Source of the DNA: Collinsella sp. AF25-2LB
GTDB lineage: Bacteria > Actinomycetota > Coriobacteriia > Coriobacteriales > Coriobacteriaceae
Direction: 5' to 3'
DNA: 64,000 nt
NCBI RefSeq assembly: GCF_003458415.1
Contig: NZ_QRUF01000006.1
Span: 1 to 64,000, forward strand
Below, piece by piece: positions 8,620 through 17,068 of the stretch; within the stretch, counting starts at the first letter, position 1, and every line of letters starts with the position of its first letter. The notes under the pieces were generated by a model. That model had not been told where the DNA came from, did not search any database, and saw only the letters and a program-made list of their open reading frames with translations. Position numbers and translations under genes: made by a program.

Positions 8620-9030
8620 ATGAGCACGAACGCGATCGAGACGCTCAAGTTCAACTGCACGACCTGCCCATCCGAATGCCTTCTGACCGTAGAGGTAGAG
8701 CGTGACGCAGACGGCGCCGTGGCAGAGGTGCGCTCCGTGACCGGCAACAGTTGCCCGCGCGGTGATAGGTTCGCACATCAGGAACTCACCTGCCCCATGC
8801 GCGTACTCACCACCACCGTGGCCGTATCCGGAGGCGACGAGGCGTTGCTGCCCGTGCGCACGGCCGAAGCCGTCCCGCTGGCGCTCCACGCCCAAGCCAT
8901 GAACCTCATCCGAGGCCTAGTCGTCAACGCCCCCATCCGCATGGGCGACATCATGCTGGAAGACCTCCTCGGCACCAGCATCAACCTCATCGCCAGCATG
9001 GACATCAACCGAGCCCAAGAAGCTAATTAG
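8620..9030 (+). CDS. DUF1667 domain protein, small cysteine-rich subunit
   Basis: 136 residues. It holds FNCTTCPSECLLTV (CxxCxxxC) near residue 12 and GNSCPRG plus LTCPMRVLTTTV near residues 42-65. This pattern suggests a metal or Fe-S site and is diagnostic for DUF1667. As third gene of the GlpA-like operon it is likely an electron-transfer or assembly subunit; this role is inferred from gene order, as the domain has no proven reaction. The ATG at 8620 has GAGGAGG about 10 bases upstream, close to the stop of the previous gene. Confidence 0.85.
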   Translation: MSTNAIETLKFNCTTCPSECLLTVEVERDADGAVAEVRSVTGNSCPRGDRFAHQELTCPMRVLTTTVAVSGGDEALLPVRTAEAVPLALHAQAMNLIRGLVVNAPIRMGDIMLEDLLGTSINLIASMDINRAQEAN

Positions 9031-9077
9031 GGGCAGGGCTCTTCTAGCTACCCCGCCATCCACCCGCCCCTCCTCAA

Positions 9078-9140
9078 TTGCGGTGAAATAGATCCTGATT
9101 TCCGCCAAGACCCCGGCATCCAGGAACTATTCCACCGCAA
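9078..9140. repeat. Hairpin element, TTGCGGTGA family, copy 1
   Basis: Arms TTGCGGTGAAATA...ATCCTG and CAGGAACTATTCCACCGCAA fold into a 63-bp hairpin just after the DUF1667 gene. A second copy at 10928-10992 shares the outer TTGCGGTGA/TCACCGCAA but has a different, still self-complementary, inner stem. Confidence 0.65.
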
Positions 9141-9184
9141 CTATCCTTGGAATTGGTATTTAGCCTATGCCTACTTTAGTGCCA

Positions 9185-9344
9185 TTTCAAAACTATGCCG
9201 GATTACGGGGCTGATTCGGAGACCCCCATCCATACCGGCATTTTTCGATTTTTGATAAGCCGTCTACCTGCGCTTTTGTTTTCGCGATTTTTCCCATGGT
9301 CAAGTAATACAGGTCCAGCCCCGTAATCCGCCATACTTTTGAAA
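9185..9344. repeat. 160-bp inverted repeat with conserved core, AAGCC-TCTACCTGCG family, copy 1
   Basis: The 29-base outer arms (starting TTTCAAAACTATGCCGGATT) pair 27/29. The core contains AAGCCGTCTACCTGCGCTTT and TTTCGCGATTTTTCCCATGG. The core recurs at 10.7-10.9 kb with different outer arms. There is no coding potential. Confidence 0.7.
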
Positions 9345-9352
9345 CCAACCCA

Positions 9353-9512
9353 TTTGGGACGGGCTATATTGACTACTTTTACCTATCAGCTCGCTCAAAT
9401 GATTTTTCTGGGACGGGGATTAAATAATCATTCGGCACCCAATGATTATTTAATCCCCGTCCCAGAAAAATCATTCCGCATGTTTGACGCAGCTAAAATA
9501 GCCCGTCCCAAA
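9353..9512. repeat. Nested perfect palindrome with 35-bp arms
   Basis: Arms 9398-9432 and 9441-9475 are perfectly complementary over 35 bases with an 8-base loop (CGGCACCC) and carry GGGACGGGGATTAAATAAT. A second perfect 15-bp pair, TTTGGGACGGGCTAT at 9353-9367 and its complement at 9498-9512, encloses it. ATTGACTAC follows both outer arms, a possible short direct repeat. It occupies the gap before the M24 peptidase. Confidence 0.8.
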
Positions 9513-9567
9513 TTGACTACCCTGGCATTGGGGATACCATGGTGGCACCCTAGCGAAAGGATGTTTC

Positions 9568-10656
9568 ATGGCACATGTCGATGACCAGCGTGTGGCGCGC
9601 GTGCTCGATGCGCTCGAGGCTCAGCACCCCGGTGCGCAGCTGCTCGTAAACGACCCGTGGTCGATCTATTACCTGACCGGCTTTTATGCCGATATGTTCG
9701 AGCGTTTTTGCGGCGTACTACTCGCGCGCGGTGCCGAGCCGGTGATCCTAGTCAACGCCCTTCATCAGCTGCCCGAGTATGACAATGCCCGCGTCGCCTA
9801 CCACACCGATACCGACGTCGTAGCCGACGCCATCGTTCGCGAGGTCGATCCGACCAAACCGCTCGGCATCGACACCGTCATGCGCTCCGGCTTTTTGATG
9901 CCGCTTATGGAGCGCCACGCCGCCAGCGAGTTTTTCCTGGGCGACTTTGCCGTCACCGCCGCGCGCACCTACAAGGATGCAGCCGAGCAGGAGCTGATGC
10001 GCGCGTCCTCGACCGCTAACGACGCCGTGATGGCCGACGCCATCAAGCTCGTCCATGAAGGCGTGACGGAGCGCGAAATTGCCGACCAGATGCTCGGTCT
10101 GTATCGCAAGCACGGTTGCGAGGGCTTTAGCTTTCCGCCCATCGTGAGCTTTGGCGCCAACGCCGGCGACCCGCACCACGAGCCCGACGATACGGTACTC
10201 AAGCGCGGCGACGTGGTGCTGTTCGACATTGGTGGGCGACGCCGCAACTACTGCTCGGACATGACACGCACGTTCTTTTGGGGCGAGCCGGACGAGGAGA
10301 CGGCACGCATCTACGACATCGTGCGCCGCGCCAACGAGGCCGCCGAGGCGCTCATAGCACCAGGCGTGCGCATGTGCGACCTGGACCGCGCCGCGCGCGA
10401 CGTAATTGAAGGCGCGGGCTATGGGCAGTACTTCACGCATCGACTGGGACACTCGATTGGCCTGCAGGACCACGAACCGGGCGACGTCTCGCTCGCCAAC
10501 GAACAGGTCGTAGAGCCGGGCATGACGTTCTCCATCGAACCGGGCATCTACCTCCCCGGCCGCACCGGCGTCCGCATCGAGGACCTAGCCCTGGTGACCG
10601 AGAACGGCATCGAGATTCTCAACGCCTACCCCCACGATCCGGTCCGCCTAGACTAG
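9568..10656 (+). CDS. pepQ: M24 family Xaa-Pro dipeptidase/aminopeptidase
   Basis: 362-residue cytoplasmic metallopeptidase that removes residues next to proline from peptides. The N-terminal creatinase-like domain contains DPWSIYYLTGFYADMFERF. The C-terminal pita-bread domain has the five metal ligands in LFDIGGRRRNYCSDMTRTFF (Asp, Asp), HRLGHSIGLQDHEPG (His), FSIEPGIYLPG (Glu) and GVRIEDLALVT (Glu). Length is normal for the family. The ATG has AAAGG upstream. It is monocistronic, flanked on both sides by long inverted repeats, and has a strong terminator 78 bases downstream. Dipeptidase versus aminopeptidase cannot be resolved here. Confidence 0.92.
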   Translation: MAHVDDQRVARVLDALEAQHPGAQLLVNDPWSIYYLTGFYADMFERFCGVLLARGAEPVILVNALHQLPEYDNARVAYHTDTDVVADAIVREVDPTKPLGIDTVMRSGFLMPLMERHAASEFFLGDFAVTAARTYKDAAEQELMRASSTANDAVMADAIKLVHEGVTEREIADQMLGLYRKHGCEGFSFPPIVSFGANAGDPHHEPDDTVLKRGDVVLFDIGGRRRNYCSDMTRTFFWGEPDEETARIYDIVRRANEAAEALIAPGVRMCDLDRAARDVIEGAGYGQYFTHRLGHSIGLQDHEPGDVSLANEQVVEPGMTFSIEPGIYLPGRTGVRIEDLALVTENGIEILNAYPHDPVRLD

Positions 10657-10658
10657 AC

Positions 10659-10691
10659 AATGTGTCAAAGGGACAGCCCCGTTGACACATT
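10659..10691. repeat. Hairpin with GGGACAG loop after the peptidase gene
   Basis: Perfect 10-bp arms AATGTGTCAA/TTGACACATT around the loop AGGGACAGCCCCG. It starts two bases after the pepQ stop. The GGGACAG motif recurs in hairpins at 15.5, 24.9, 28.6 and 47.1 kb. Confidence 0.6.
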
Positions 10692-10708
10692 CCGCTAACG
10701 TCGCGCCG

Positions 10709-10860
10709 CGAAAACGGGCTATCCACTACGTTTAACCCGCATGGGTCAACCATGCGGGTCTTTTTTGAAAAATGACAAGCCCTCTACCTGCGGTTTTGAT
10801 TTCACGATTTTCCGTGTGGTCGAGGGTAGTCGGTAAAACGTAGTAGATAGCCCCATTTCG
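10709..10860. repeat. 152-bp inverted repeat, AAGCC-TCTACCTGCG family, copy 2
   Basis: Outer arms (CGAAAACGGGCTATCCACTA and its near complement) differ from those of copy 1 at 9.2 kb. The core AAGCCCTCTACCTGCGGTTT and TTTCACGATTTTCCGTGTGG matches it. The pepQ terminator lies inside the left half. Confidence 0.7.
10735..10766 (+). terminator. Rho-independent terminator of the M24 peptidase gene
   Basis: Perfect 10-bp stem ACCCGCATGG/CCATGCGGGT with a 5-base loop, then C and six T on the plus strand. Confidence 0.9.
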
Positions 10861-10927
10861 TGGCAAGCGAGTCAACTCGGGGCACAGGGCAGCTAAAAAA
10901 GCCCCGTCCCAAATTGGCTGCTTTTGA

Positions 10928-10992
10928 GTTGCGGTGATATACGGACTGTTTGAGGCTTCTGGCTTGTAAAACAGTCCGCATTTCACCGCAAC
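10928..10992. repeat. Hairpin element, TTGCGGTGA family, copy 2
   Basis: Outer arms GTTGCGGTGA/TTCACCGCAAC plus a 9-bp inner stem GGACTGTTT/AAACAGTCC. It lies immediately downstream of folC (stop at 11008). Copy 1 is at 9078-9140. Confidence 0.65.
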
Positions 10993-11007
10993 TGATGAGG
11001 GGATGGG

Positions 11008-12351
11008 TTAGCGCAGCAGGCCTGCTACTTCGCCGGCTAGGGTGATAGTGCCGGCTGCTACGAAGGACTCGCCCGCGGCATCGAAGGCAGCGAGGGCCTC
11101 GGACACGCTCGGGTATACGCCCGCGAGCTTATCGGCATCAACGAGGGCGGCGAGTTCCTCTGCCGGCAGGGCGCGATCGGAATCGGTCTGGGTCACGACC
11201 ACGCGCGGGAAAGCCGGAACAAGCACGTCGACGATGCCCGCCACGTCCTTGTCTGCCAGCGCGGCACATAGCAGCGTGGGGCGATTCTCTACACACGGAT
11301 CGATCTCGTCCAGTGCGCTCACAAAGTTCTCGCAGCTCTGGGGGTTGTGGCAGGCGTCGATCAGCTTGAGCGGATCGGTTCCCAGCACATCAAAGCGACC
11401 CGGCGTGGGACAGCCCAAAAGCGACGCATCGAGCTTGTCATGGTCGAGTTCGCGACCCAGATACCCCTCGCACAGCATAATCGCGCACGCGGCATTCTGC
11501 GGCTGATAGGCCGGCTTGACCATGCTCGACGTATAGATCGCACGCGGCGTGGTGCAGCTGAACTCAACTGTGTCGCCCACGTGCTCCGGCACCTTGGTCG
11601 TGGCGTGGCTGACCACCAGCGGCACCACATCACACTCGCGGCAACGGGCATCCATCACACGCTGAACGCTCGGCTCATGCGTGCCCTCGCCCAGTACAAC
11701 CAGGCGTCCGGGCTTAATAACCGCAGCCTTCTCCCCCGCAATAGCCTCAAGCGTGTCGCCCAAAATACGAGTATGGTCGAGCCCAATGCCCGTAATGGCC
11801 ACGGCGACGGGATCGGTCGCACTCGTGGCGTCCCAACGACCGCCCATGCCAACCTCGAGCACAGTAACGTCCACTGCAGCCTCGGCAAACACCACCAGTG
11901 CGGCAGCCGTCAGCAAGTCAAATGGCGTGATGGTATAGGCGCGCTCCCCCGCCGCCACACGGTGCGCATTCACGCGACGCCCCGCCTCAACAGCAGCAGA
12001 AACGCCACGGGCAAACGCCTCATCGCTCACGACGCGCCCATCAACCTCCATGCGCTCGGGATAGCGAACAAGCTGCGGCGACGTATACAGCGCAGTCTTG
12101 AGCCCCTCGCCGCGAAGGATGGCAGCCGAAAAACGCGTGGTCGATGTCTTGCCATTGGTACCGGCAACCTGAATGCAATCGAAATACTCGTCCGGACGTC
12201 CCAGCTCATCGAGCATATCGACAACCGTCTCAAGCAGAGGACCAGCATCCCCAGAAATCCGCCCCGTATCAGCAGCCAGCCCAACAGCCTCATCAAACGA
12301 AAGCAACTCAAACGAGAACGGAACGACATAAGACCCAGAACGCTTAGCCAT
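11008..12351 (-). CDS. folC: Folylpolyglutamate synthase / dihydrofolate synthase family
   Basis: 447-residue Mur-ligase-fold enzyme that adds glutamate to folates using ATP. The P-loop is in IQVAGTNGKTSTTRFSAAIL, the metal site in VLEVGMGGRWDATSATDP, and LIDACHNPQS is the C-terminal ligase motif. Length is typical. I chose the ATG at 12351, which has AGGGGA nine bases upstream; a start seven codons earlier lacks a ribosome site. It is downstream of valS, separated by a palindromic element, an arrangement (valS-folC) common in Gram-positive bacteria. Confidence 0.93.
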   Translation of the reverse strand: MAKRSGSYVVPFSFELLSFDEAVGLAADTGRISGDAGPLLETVVDMLDELGRPDEYFDCIQVAGTNGKTSTTRFSAAILRGEGLKTALYTSPQLVRYPERMEVDGRVVSDEAFARGVSAAVEAGRRVNAHRVAAGERAYTITPFDLLTAAALVVFAEAAVDVTVLEVGMGGRWDATSATDPVAVAITGIGLDHTRILGDTLEAIAGEKAAVIKPGRLVVLGEGTHEPSVQRVMDARCRECDVVPLVVSHATTKVPEHVGDTVEFSCTTPRAIYTSSMVKPAYQPQNAACAIMLCEGYLGRELDHDKLDASLLGCPTPGRFDVLGTDPLKLIDACHNPQSCENFVSALDEIDPCVENRPTLLCAALADKDVAGIVDVLVPAFPRVVVTQTDSDRALPAEELAALVDADKLAGVYPSVSEALAAFDAAGESFVAAGTITLAGEVAGLLR

Positions 12352-12502
12352 AACCCAAAGTCCCCTCAACATAAAAAGAGGCCCGAATCAACAACGAGCC
12401 CCTCCCATACAAAATATCAGCCAAACACCGCTTTGCAGCGACCTCAAGGCCACAACCAAGTGGCCCCACCAGGCAGCGGACGCCTCCGTAACCGCCATGG
12501 AA

Positions 12503-12610
12503 GCGGTTTGGGGCTTTGCTCGATACAAGTTCCGCACGAGCCGAAGGCCACTTAATGTGGCCTTCGTGCGAGCAGGACTGTCCGCAGTAGCGAGCAATGC
12601 CCCAAACCGC
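12503..12610 (-). repeat. Palindromic element, GTCCTG-CACGAAG family, copy A (between valS and folC)
   Basis: Outer arms GCGGTTTGGGGC[T/A]TTGCTCG pair 19/20. Read on the minus strand the core has CTCG, GTCCTG, then a hairpin CTCGCACGAAGGCCAC-ATTAA-GTGGCCTTCGGCTCGTG, then CGGAA. Copies B (15343-15455) and C (62825-62953) share this core but have unrelated outer arms. Copies A and B lie in opposite orientation on either side of valS. Confidence 0.8.
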
Positions 12611-12625
12611 GTCCCCCAGTAACGC

Positions 12626-15322
12626 CTACGAGAAGTCAGCAACCTGAGCAGTCAGCGCCGCCAGGATCTCCTTGAGCTCAGCTGCACGGTCCCTCTTCTT
12701 CTGGACCACCGCGGGAGCGGCCTTGGCCACAAAGCCCTCGTTGGCGAGCGTCTTCTCGCAGCCGGCGAGCTCCTTCTGAGCTGCGGCAATCTCCTTCTCC
12801 AGGCGTGCCTTCTCGGCCGAAAGGTCGACCTTGCCCTCGAGCACCACAAAGACCTCGACGCCGCTATCGACCACGGCGATGCTCGCGGCCGGCTTCTCAA
12901 CGTCGGTACCCATAACCAGCGAAGCGGTGTTGGCCAGCGGCTCAATCGTGGAGCGCAGGCTCTCGAGCTTCTCGATGTCCTCGGCACCGGCACGCACGAC
13001 CACGTCGAGCTCGGCCTTGGGGCTCAAGCGATAACGCGAACGCGTGGCGCGGGCGGCAGACACGACGGTGCGGCACAGCTCAAACGCGCGCTCGGCGTCC
13101 TCGTCGACGTACTTGACGTAGTCGGCGGGCTCGGGCCACTTGGCGATCATAAGCGCCTCGGCGCGGTTCACGTTGCCCTCGGCGTCTAGGTCGAGCACGC
13201 TCGCCGGCATGTTGTCCCAGATCTCCTCGGTGACGAACGGCATGAGCGGGTGCATCAAGCGAATGGAGGTGTCGAGCACAAAGATCAGGTTGCGCTGAGC
13301 CTGCAGACGGCCCTCGCCCTTCAGGCGGGCCTTGGTGACCTCGACGTACCAGTCGCAGACCTCGTTCCAGAAGAACTGCTGCACACCGCGGGCCATATCG
13401 CCAAAGGTGTAATTCTCAATACCCTCGGTGACCATCTTGACGGCCTTTGCCAGGCGGCTGAACATCCAGGCGTCGGCCGGCGTCTCAACGACGGGCTCGC
13501 CGGGCGTGTAGCCCTCCATGTTCATGAGCAGGAAGCGGCTGGCGTTCCAAATCTTGGTCACAAACGACTTGGCCTGCTCGGTGCGCGGGCTGTCGATGAG
13601 CTTCTTGGTCTTCTTGTCGATGTTCGCGTCGAACTTGACGTCCTGGTTGTTGGTGCACAGCGTAAGCAAGTTGAAGCGCATGGCGTCGGCGCCGTACATG
13701 CCAATGAGGTCCATGGGGTCAACGCCGTTGCCCTTAGACTTGGACATGCGGCTGCCGTCCTTGGCAAGAATCGTCGGGTAGATGACGACGTCCTTAAACG
13801 GCACCTCGTCCAGGAAGTACAGCGAGCTCATGACCATGCGGGCGACCCACAGCGCGATGATGTCGCGCGCGGTGACCAGCGCCGTCGTGGGGTGATGGCC
13901 CTCGAGCAGCTCCGGCTTCTGCGGCCAGCCCTGCGTGGCGAAAGTCCACAGCTGCGAGCTGAACCAGGTGTCCAGCACGTTCTCGTCCTGATGCACGTGA
14001 TGACCACCGCACTTGGGGCACACGTCGGTGTCCTCGGTAAGGGCATCCTCCCAGCCGCAGTCCTCGCAGTAGAACACGGGGATGCGGTGGCCCCACCACA
14101 GCTGGCGGCTGATGCACCAGTCCTTAAGGTTCTCCATCCAGGTGGTGTAGGTCTGCGTCCAGCGCGCGGGGTGGAAGGTGACTTTGCCGGAGTTGACGGC
14201 GTCGAGCGCCGGCCCCTTGAGCTTGTCGACGGCCACGAACCACTGCTCGGACAGCCACGGCTCCAGCGCAGAGTCGCAACGGTAGCAGTGCATGACGGAG
14301 TGATCGAGGTCCTCGACGTGATCGAGCAGGTCGTGCTCCTCGAACCACTTGATGACGGCCTCGCGGCACTCGTCGCGGTTCATGCCGGTGAACTCGCCGT
14401 AGCCTTCGACGACCACCGCGTGCTCGTCGAAGATGTTGATCTGCGGCAGGTCGTGGGCCTGACCCATAGCGTAATCGTTGGGGTCGTGGGCCGGGGTGAC
14501 CTTAACGAAACCGGAACCGAAGTTGGCGTCGACATGCCAATCCTCAAAGATGGGGATCTCGCGGTCGACGATGGGGAGCTTGACGGTCTTACCCACAAAG
14601 GCAGCCTTCTCGGGGTCCTTCGGGGAGACAGCGACGCCCGTGTCGCCGAGCATGGTCTCGGGGCGCGTAGTGGCGACGACGATGTAGTCCTGGCCGTTGA
14701 CCGGCTCGGTCAGCGGGTAGCGCAGGTGCCACAGGTGGCCCTTCTCGTCCTTGTACTCGGCCTCGTCGTCCGAGATGGCGGTGGTGCAGTTGGGGCACCA
14801 GTTGACGATGCGCTTGCCACGGTAGATCAGGCCGTCGTGGTACCAGTCGCAGAAGACCTTGCGCACGGCCTGGGCATAGTCCTCGTCCATGGTGAAGCGC
14901 TCGTTGTCGAAGTCGACGGAGCAGCCCATACGCTTGATCTGCTCGACGATGATGCCGCCGTACTCGTGGGTCCAATCCCAGCAGGCGTCGACAAACTTAT
15001 CGCGGCCGATCTCCAGCCGGCTGATGCCCTCGCTCTTGAGCTTCTTGTCGACCTTAGTCTGCGTGGCGATACCGGCGTGGTCGGTGCCCAGCACCCAGCG
15101 CGTGGACTTGCCGCGCATGCGGGCCATGCGGATGATGGCGTCCTGGATGGAGTCGTCGGTGGCGTGACCCATGTGGAGCTTGCCGGTCACGTTGGGAGGC
15201 GGAATGGTGACGGTGCAGTCGCCCACGCCCTCACGGCGCTTGTAGTAGCCGCCGTCAAGCCACTTCTGCAGGATCGCCGGCTCGTTGGTCGACGGATCGT
15301 AGTTCTTGGGCATCTCTTCCAT
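12626..15322 (-). CDS. valS: Valyl-tRNA synthetase
   Basis: 898-residue class I synthetase that charges tRNA-Val. It has the HIGH-type motif in NVTGKLHMGHATDD near residue 50, KMSKS as GSRMSKSKGN near residue 540, a CP1 editing domain between them, and a C-terminal coiled coil (about residues 830-898, rich in Ala/Lys/Glu). The start at 15322 has AAGGGAGA six bases upstream; an in-frame extension to 15376 would run into palindromic element B. Both ends of the gene are flanked by copies of that element. No T-box leader was recognised. Confidence 0.96.
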   Translation of the reverse strand: MEEMPKNYDPSTNEPAILQKWLDGGYYKRREGVGDCTVTIPPPNVTGKLHMGHATDDSIQDAIIRMARMRGKSTRWVLGTDHAGIATQTKVDKKLKSEGISRLEIGRDKFVDACWDWTHEYGGIIVEQIKRMGCSVDFDNERFTMDEDYAQAVRKVFCDWYHDGLIYRGKRIVNWCPNCTTAISDDEAEYKDEKGHLWHLRYPLTEPVNGQDYIVVATTRPETMLGDTGVAVSPKDPEKAAFVGKTVKLPIVDREIPIFEDWHVDANFGSGFVKVTPAHDPNDYAMGQAHDLPQINIFDEHAVVVEGYGEFTGMNRDECREAVIKWFEEHDLLDHVEDLDHSVMHCYRCDSALEPWLSEQWFVAVDKLKGPALDAVNSGKVTFHPARWTQTYTTWMENLKDWCISRQLWWGHRIPVFYCEDCGWEDALTEDTDVCPKCGGHHVHQDENVLDTWFSSQLWTFATQGWPQKPELLEGHHPTTALVTARDIIALWVARMVMSSLYFLDEVPFKDVVIYPTILAKDGSRMSKSKGNGVDPMDLIGMYGADAMRFNLLTLCTNNQDVKFDANIDKKTKKLIDSPRTEQAKSFVTKIWNASRFLLMNMEGYTPGEPVVETPADAWMFSRLAKAVKMVTEGIENYTFGDMARGVQQFFWNEVCDWYVEVTKARLKGEGRLQAQRNLIFVLDTSIRLMHPLMPFVTEEIWDNMPASVLDLDAEGNVNRAEALMIAKWPEPADYVKYVDEDAERAFELCRTVVSAARATRSRYRLSPKAELDVVVRAGAEDIEKLESLRSTIEPLANTASLVMGTDVEKPAASIAVVDSGVEVFVVLEGKVDLSAEKARLEKEIAAAQKELAGCEKTLANEGFVAKAAPAVVQKKRDRAAELKEILAALTAQVADFS

Positions 15323-15342
15323 ATATCTCTCCCTTGCCCGTC

Positions 15343-15455
15343 GGCGTGTCCGCCTGCTTGGTTTTCGCTCGGTCAAGTCCTGACTCGCACGAAGAGCACA
15401 TTTAGTGCTCTTCGGCTCGTGCGGAATCTACGAAAACCAAGCAGGCGGACACGCC
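15343..15455 (+). repeat. Palindromic element, GTCCTG-CACGAAG family, copy B (leader of valS)
   Basis: Perfect 25-bp outer arms (GGCGTGTCCGCCTGCTTGGT...) at 15343-15367 and 15431-15455. The 63-bp core reads CTCGGTCAAGTCCTG, then a hairpin with GAGCAC-ATTTA-GTGCTC, then CGTGCGGAATCTA. It begins about 20 bases upstream of the valS start codon, so in RNA it would lie in the valS 5' leader. Confidence 0.85.
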
Positions 15456-15530
15456 TTAGGTATCGTTTACTTCAGTCTGAAGGTACTAGCTAAACAATCT
15501 CACAGAATAGCACAGGCATACCTACCAAAA

Positions 15531-15612
15531 AGGGACAGGTTTATTTTGGCAGGTTTTATCAGGGAAAATGACGTTTGCCCATATAAAAACCGACCAAAAT
15601 AAACCTGTCCCT
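15531..15612. repeat. Inverted repeat with AGGGACAGGTTTATTTTGGC arms, copy 1
   Basis: Arms at 15531-15550 and 15592-15612 pair over about 19 bases with a further imperfect inner stem. The arm is shared with the element at 28613-28695. The two are REP-like; no transposase of the REP-associated type is in the window. Confidence 0.7.
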
Positions 15613-15647
15613 AAAAGGCAGGTCCCGCGGTGGTTGCCGCGGGACCT
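15613..15647 (-). terminator. Rho-independent terminator of the clpP-clpX operon
   Basis: 11-bp stem AGGTCCCGCGG/CCGCGGGACCT with a 6-base loop and a minus-strand TTTT tail, 14 bases after the clpX stop. Confidence 0.85.
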
Positions 15648-15660
15648 GGATTCAAGCTAT

Positions 15661-17067
15661 TTACCCGTAGATGCGCTGGGGCTGTTCTTCGCCCTTTACG
15701 GCGGCTTCGGTCACGATGACCTTGGTGACGCCCTCCTCGCTGGGAAGGTCGAACATCGTCTGCTGCAGCACGTCCTCGCAGATGGCGCGCAGGCCGCGGG
15801 CGCCGGTCTTGCGGGCGAGCGCCATGCGGGCGATCTCGTGCAGGGCCGCGTCCTCAAACTCAAGATCGACATCCTCGAGCTGGAACATCTTGCGGTACTG
15901 GCGCACCACGGCGTTCTTGGGCTCGGTCAGGATCGACACCAGGTCGTCCTCATCGAGCGCCTGCGTCTGGGTGACGACGGGCGTACGGCCCACGAACTCG
16001 GGGATCATGCCAAAGGCGTTGAGGTCCTGCGGGAGCACCTGGAGCAGCAGGTCGTTCTCGTCGACCGAGGTGGGGCCGGCGATCTCGGAGTTAAAGCCCA
16101 CGCCCTTGTTGCCAACACGGTCGGCGATGATCTTATCCAGGCCCACAAAGGCACCGCCGCAGATGAACAGGATGTTGGTCGTGTCGATCTGCAGCAGCTC
16201 CTGCTGGGGATGCTTGCGGCCGCCGGTGGGCGGAACGCTTGCCACCGTGCCCTCAAGAATCTTAAGCAATGCCTGCTGAACGCCCTCGCCCGAGACATCG
16301 CGCGTGATGGAGAGGTTCTCGGCCTTGCGGGCGATCTTGTCGATCTCGTCCACGTAGATAATGCCAACCTGAGCGCGCTCAATGTCGCCATCGGCAGCAT
16401 TGATAAGCTTGAGCAGGATGTTCTCCACGTCCTCGCCCACGTAACCAGCCTCGGTGAGCGCGGTGGCGTCGGCGATAGCAAACGGCACCTCGAGGATGCG
16501 CGCGAGCGTCTGGGCCAGCAGCGTCTTACCGGTACCGGTGGGACCGAGCAGCAAAATGTTGGACTTGGCGAGCTCCACCTCATCCATGTCATCACCGAGC
16601 TGCGAATCCAAGCCGTCGTCAAAGGCGGACACCGCGGCACCGCCCTCGATCACGCGACGGTAGTGGTTGTACACGGCCACCGACATGGCGCGCTTGGCGT
16701 CCTCCTGGCCCATGACATAGGCCGAAAGCTCGTCATAGATCTCGTGCGGCGTCGGCACGTGCGTGATGACCTGACGGTCGTCCTCGAGCTCAAAGCCCTC
16801 GGCCTCGGGGTCAACGGCAGGCTGGGACGCAGCCTGGCCGTGATCGTTGAGGAAACCCGGCAGCTTGCCGTTGCGGGCGGCGTCCATAAAGTCCGAAGCC
16901 AGCGACTCCTCAAGGATTTCGGAGCAGGCGGCGACGCACTCGTCACAGATAAAGATGTTGGTCGGGCCCTTAACAAGGCGGCGAACCTGACCCTGCTCTT
17001 TTCCGCAGAAGGAACAGCGGATGGGGTTGCCGTTCTCGTCGAAGTTGTCCTGCATGTTACCGGCCAT
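15661..17067 (-). CDS. clpX: ATP-dependent Clp protease ATP-binding subunit ClpX
   Basis: 468-residue AAA+ unfoldase that feeds substrates to ClpP. The N-terminal zinc-binding domain has [18 protein letters not shown] and ICDECV (residues about 18-50). Walker A is GPTGTGKT, Walker B is [11 protein letters not shown], and the ClpP-contact and pore loops are in their usual places (GYVGEDVE). The ATG at 17067 has AAGGA upstream and begins one base after the clpP stop, so clpP-clpX are co-translated. The linker before the AAA+ domain is long and acidic. Confidence 0.97.
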   Translation of the reverse strand: MAGNMQDNFDENGNPIRCSFCGKEQGQVRRLVKGPTNIFICDECVAACSEILEESLASDFMDAARNGKLPGFLNDHGQAASQPAVDPEAEGFELEDDRQVITHVPTPHEIYDELSAYVMGQEDAKRAMSVAVYNHYRRVIEGGAAVSAFDDGLDSQLGDDMDEVELAKSNILLLGPTGTGKTLLAQTLARILEVPFAIADATALTEAGYVGEDVENILLKLINAADGDIERAQVGIIYVDEIDKIARKAENLSITRDVSGEGVQQALLKILEGTVASVPPTGGRKHPQQELLQIDTTNILFICGGAFVGLDKIIADRVGNKGVGFNSEIAGPTSVDENDLLLQVLPQDLNAFGMIPEFVGRTPVVTQTQALDEDDLVSILTEPKNAVVRQYRKMFQLEDVDLEFEDAALHEIARMALARKTGARGLRAICEDVLQQTMFDLPSEEGVTKVIVTEAAVKGEEQPQRIYG

Positions 17068-17068
17068 C

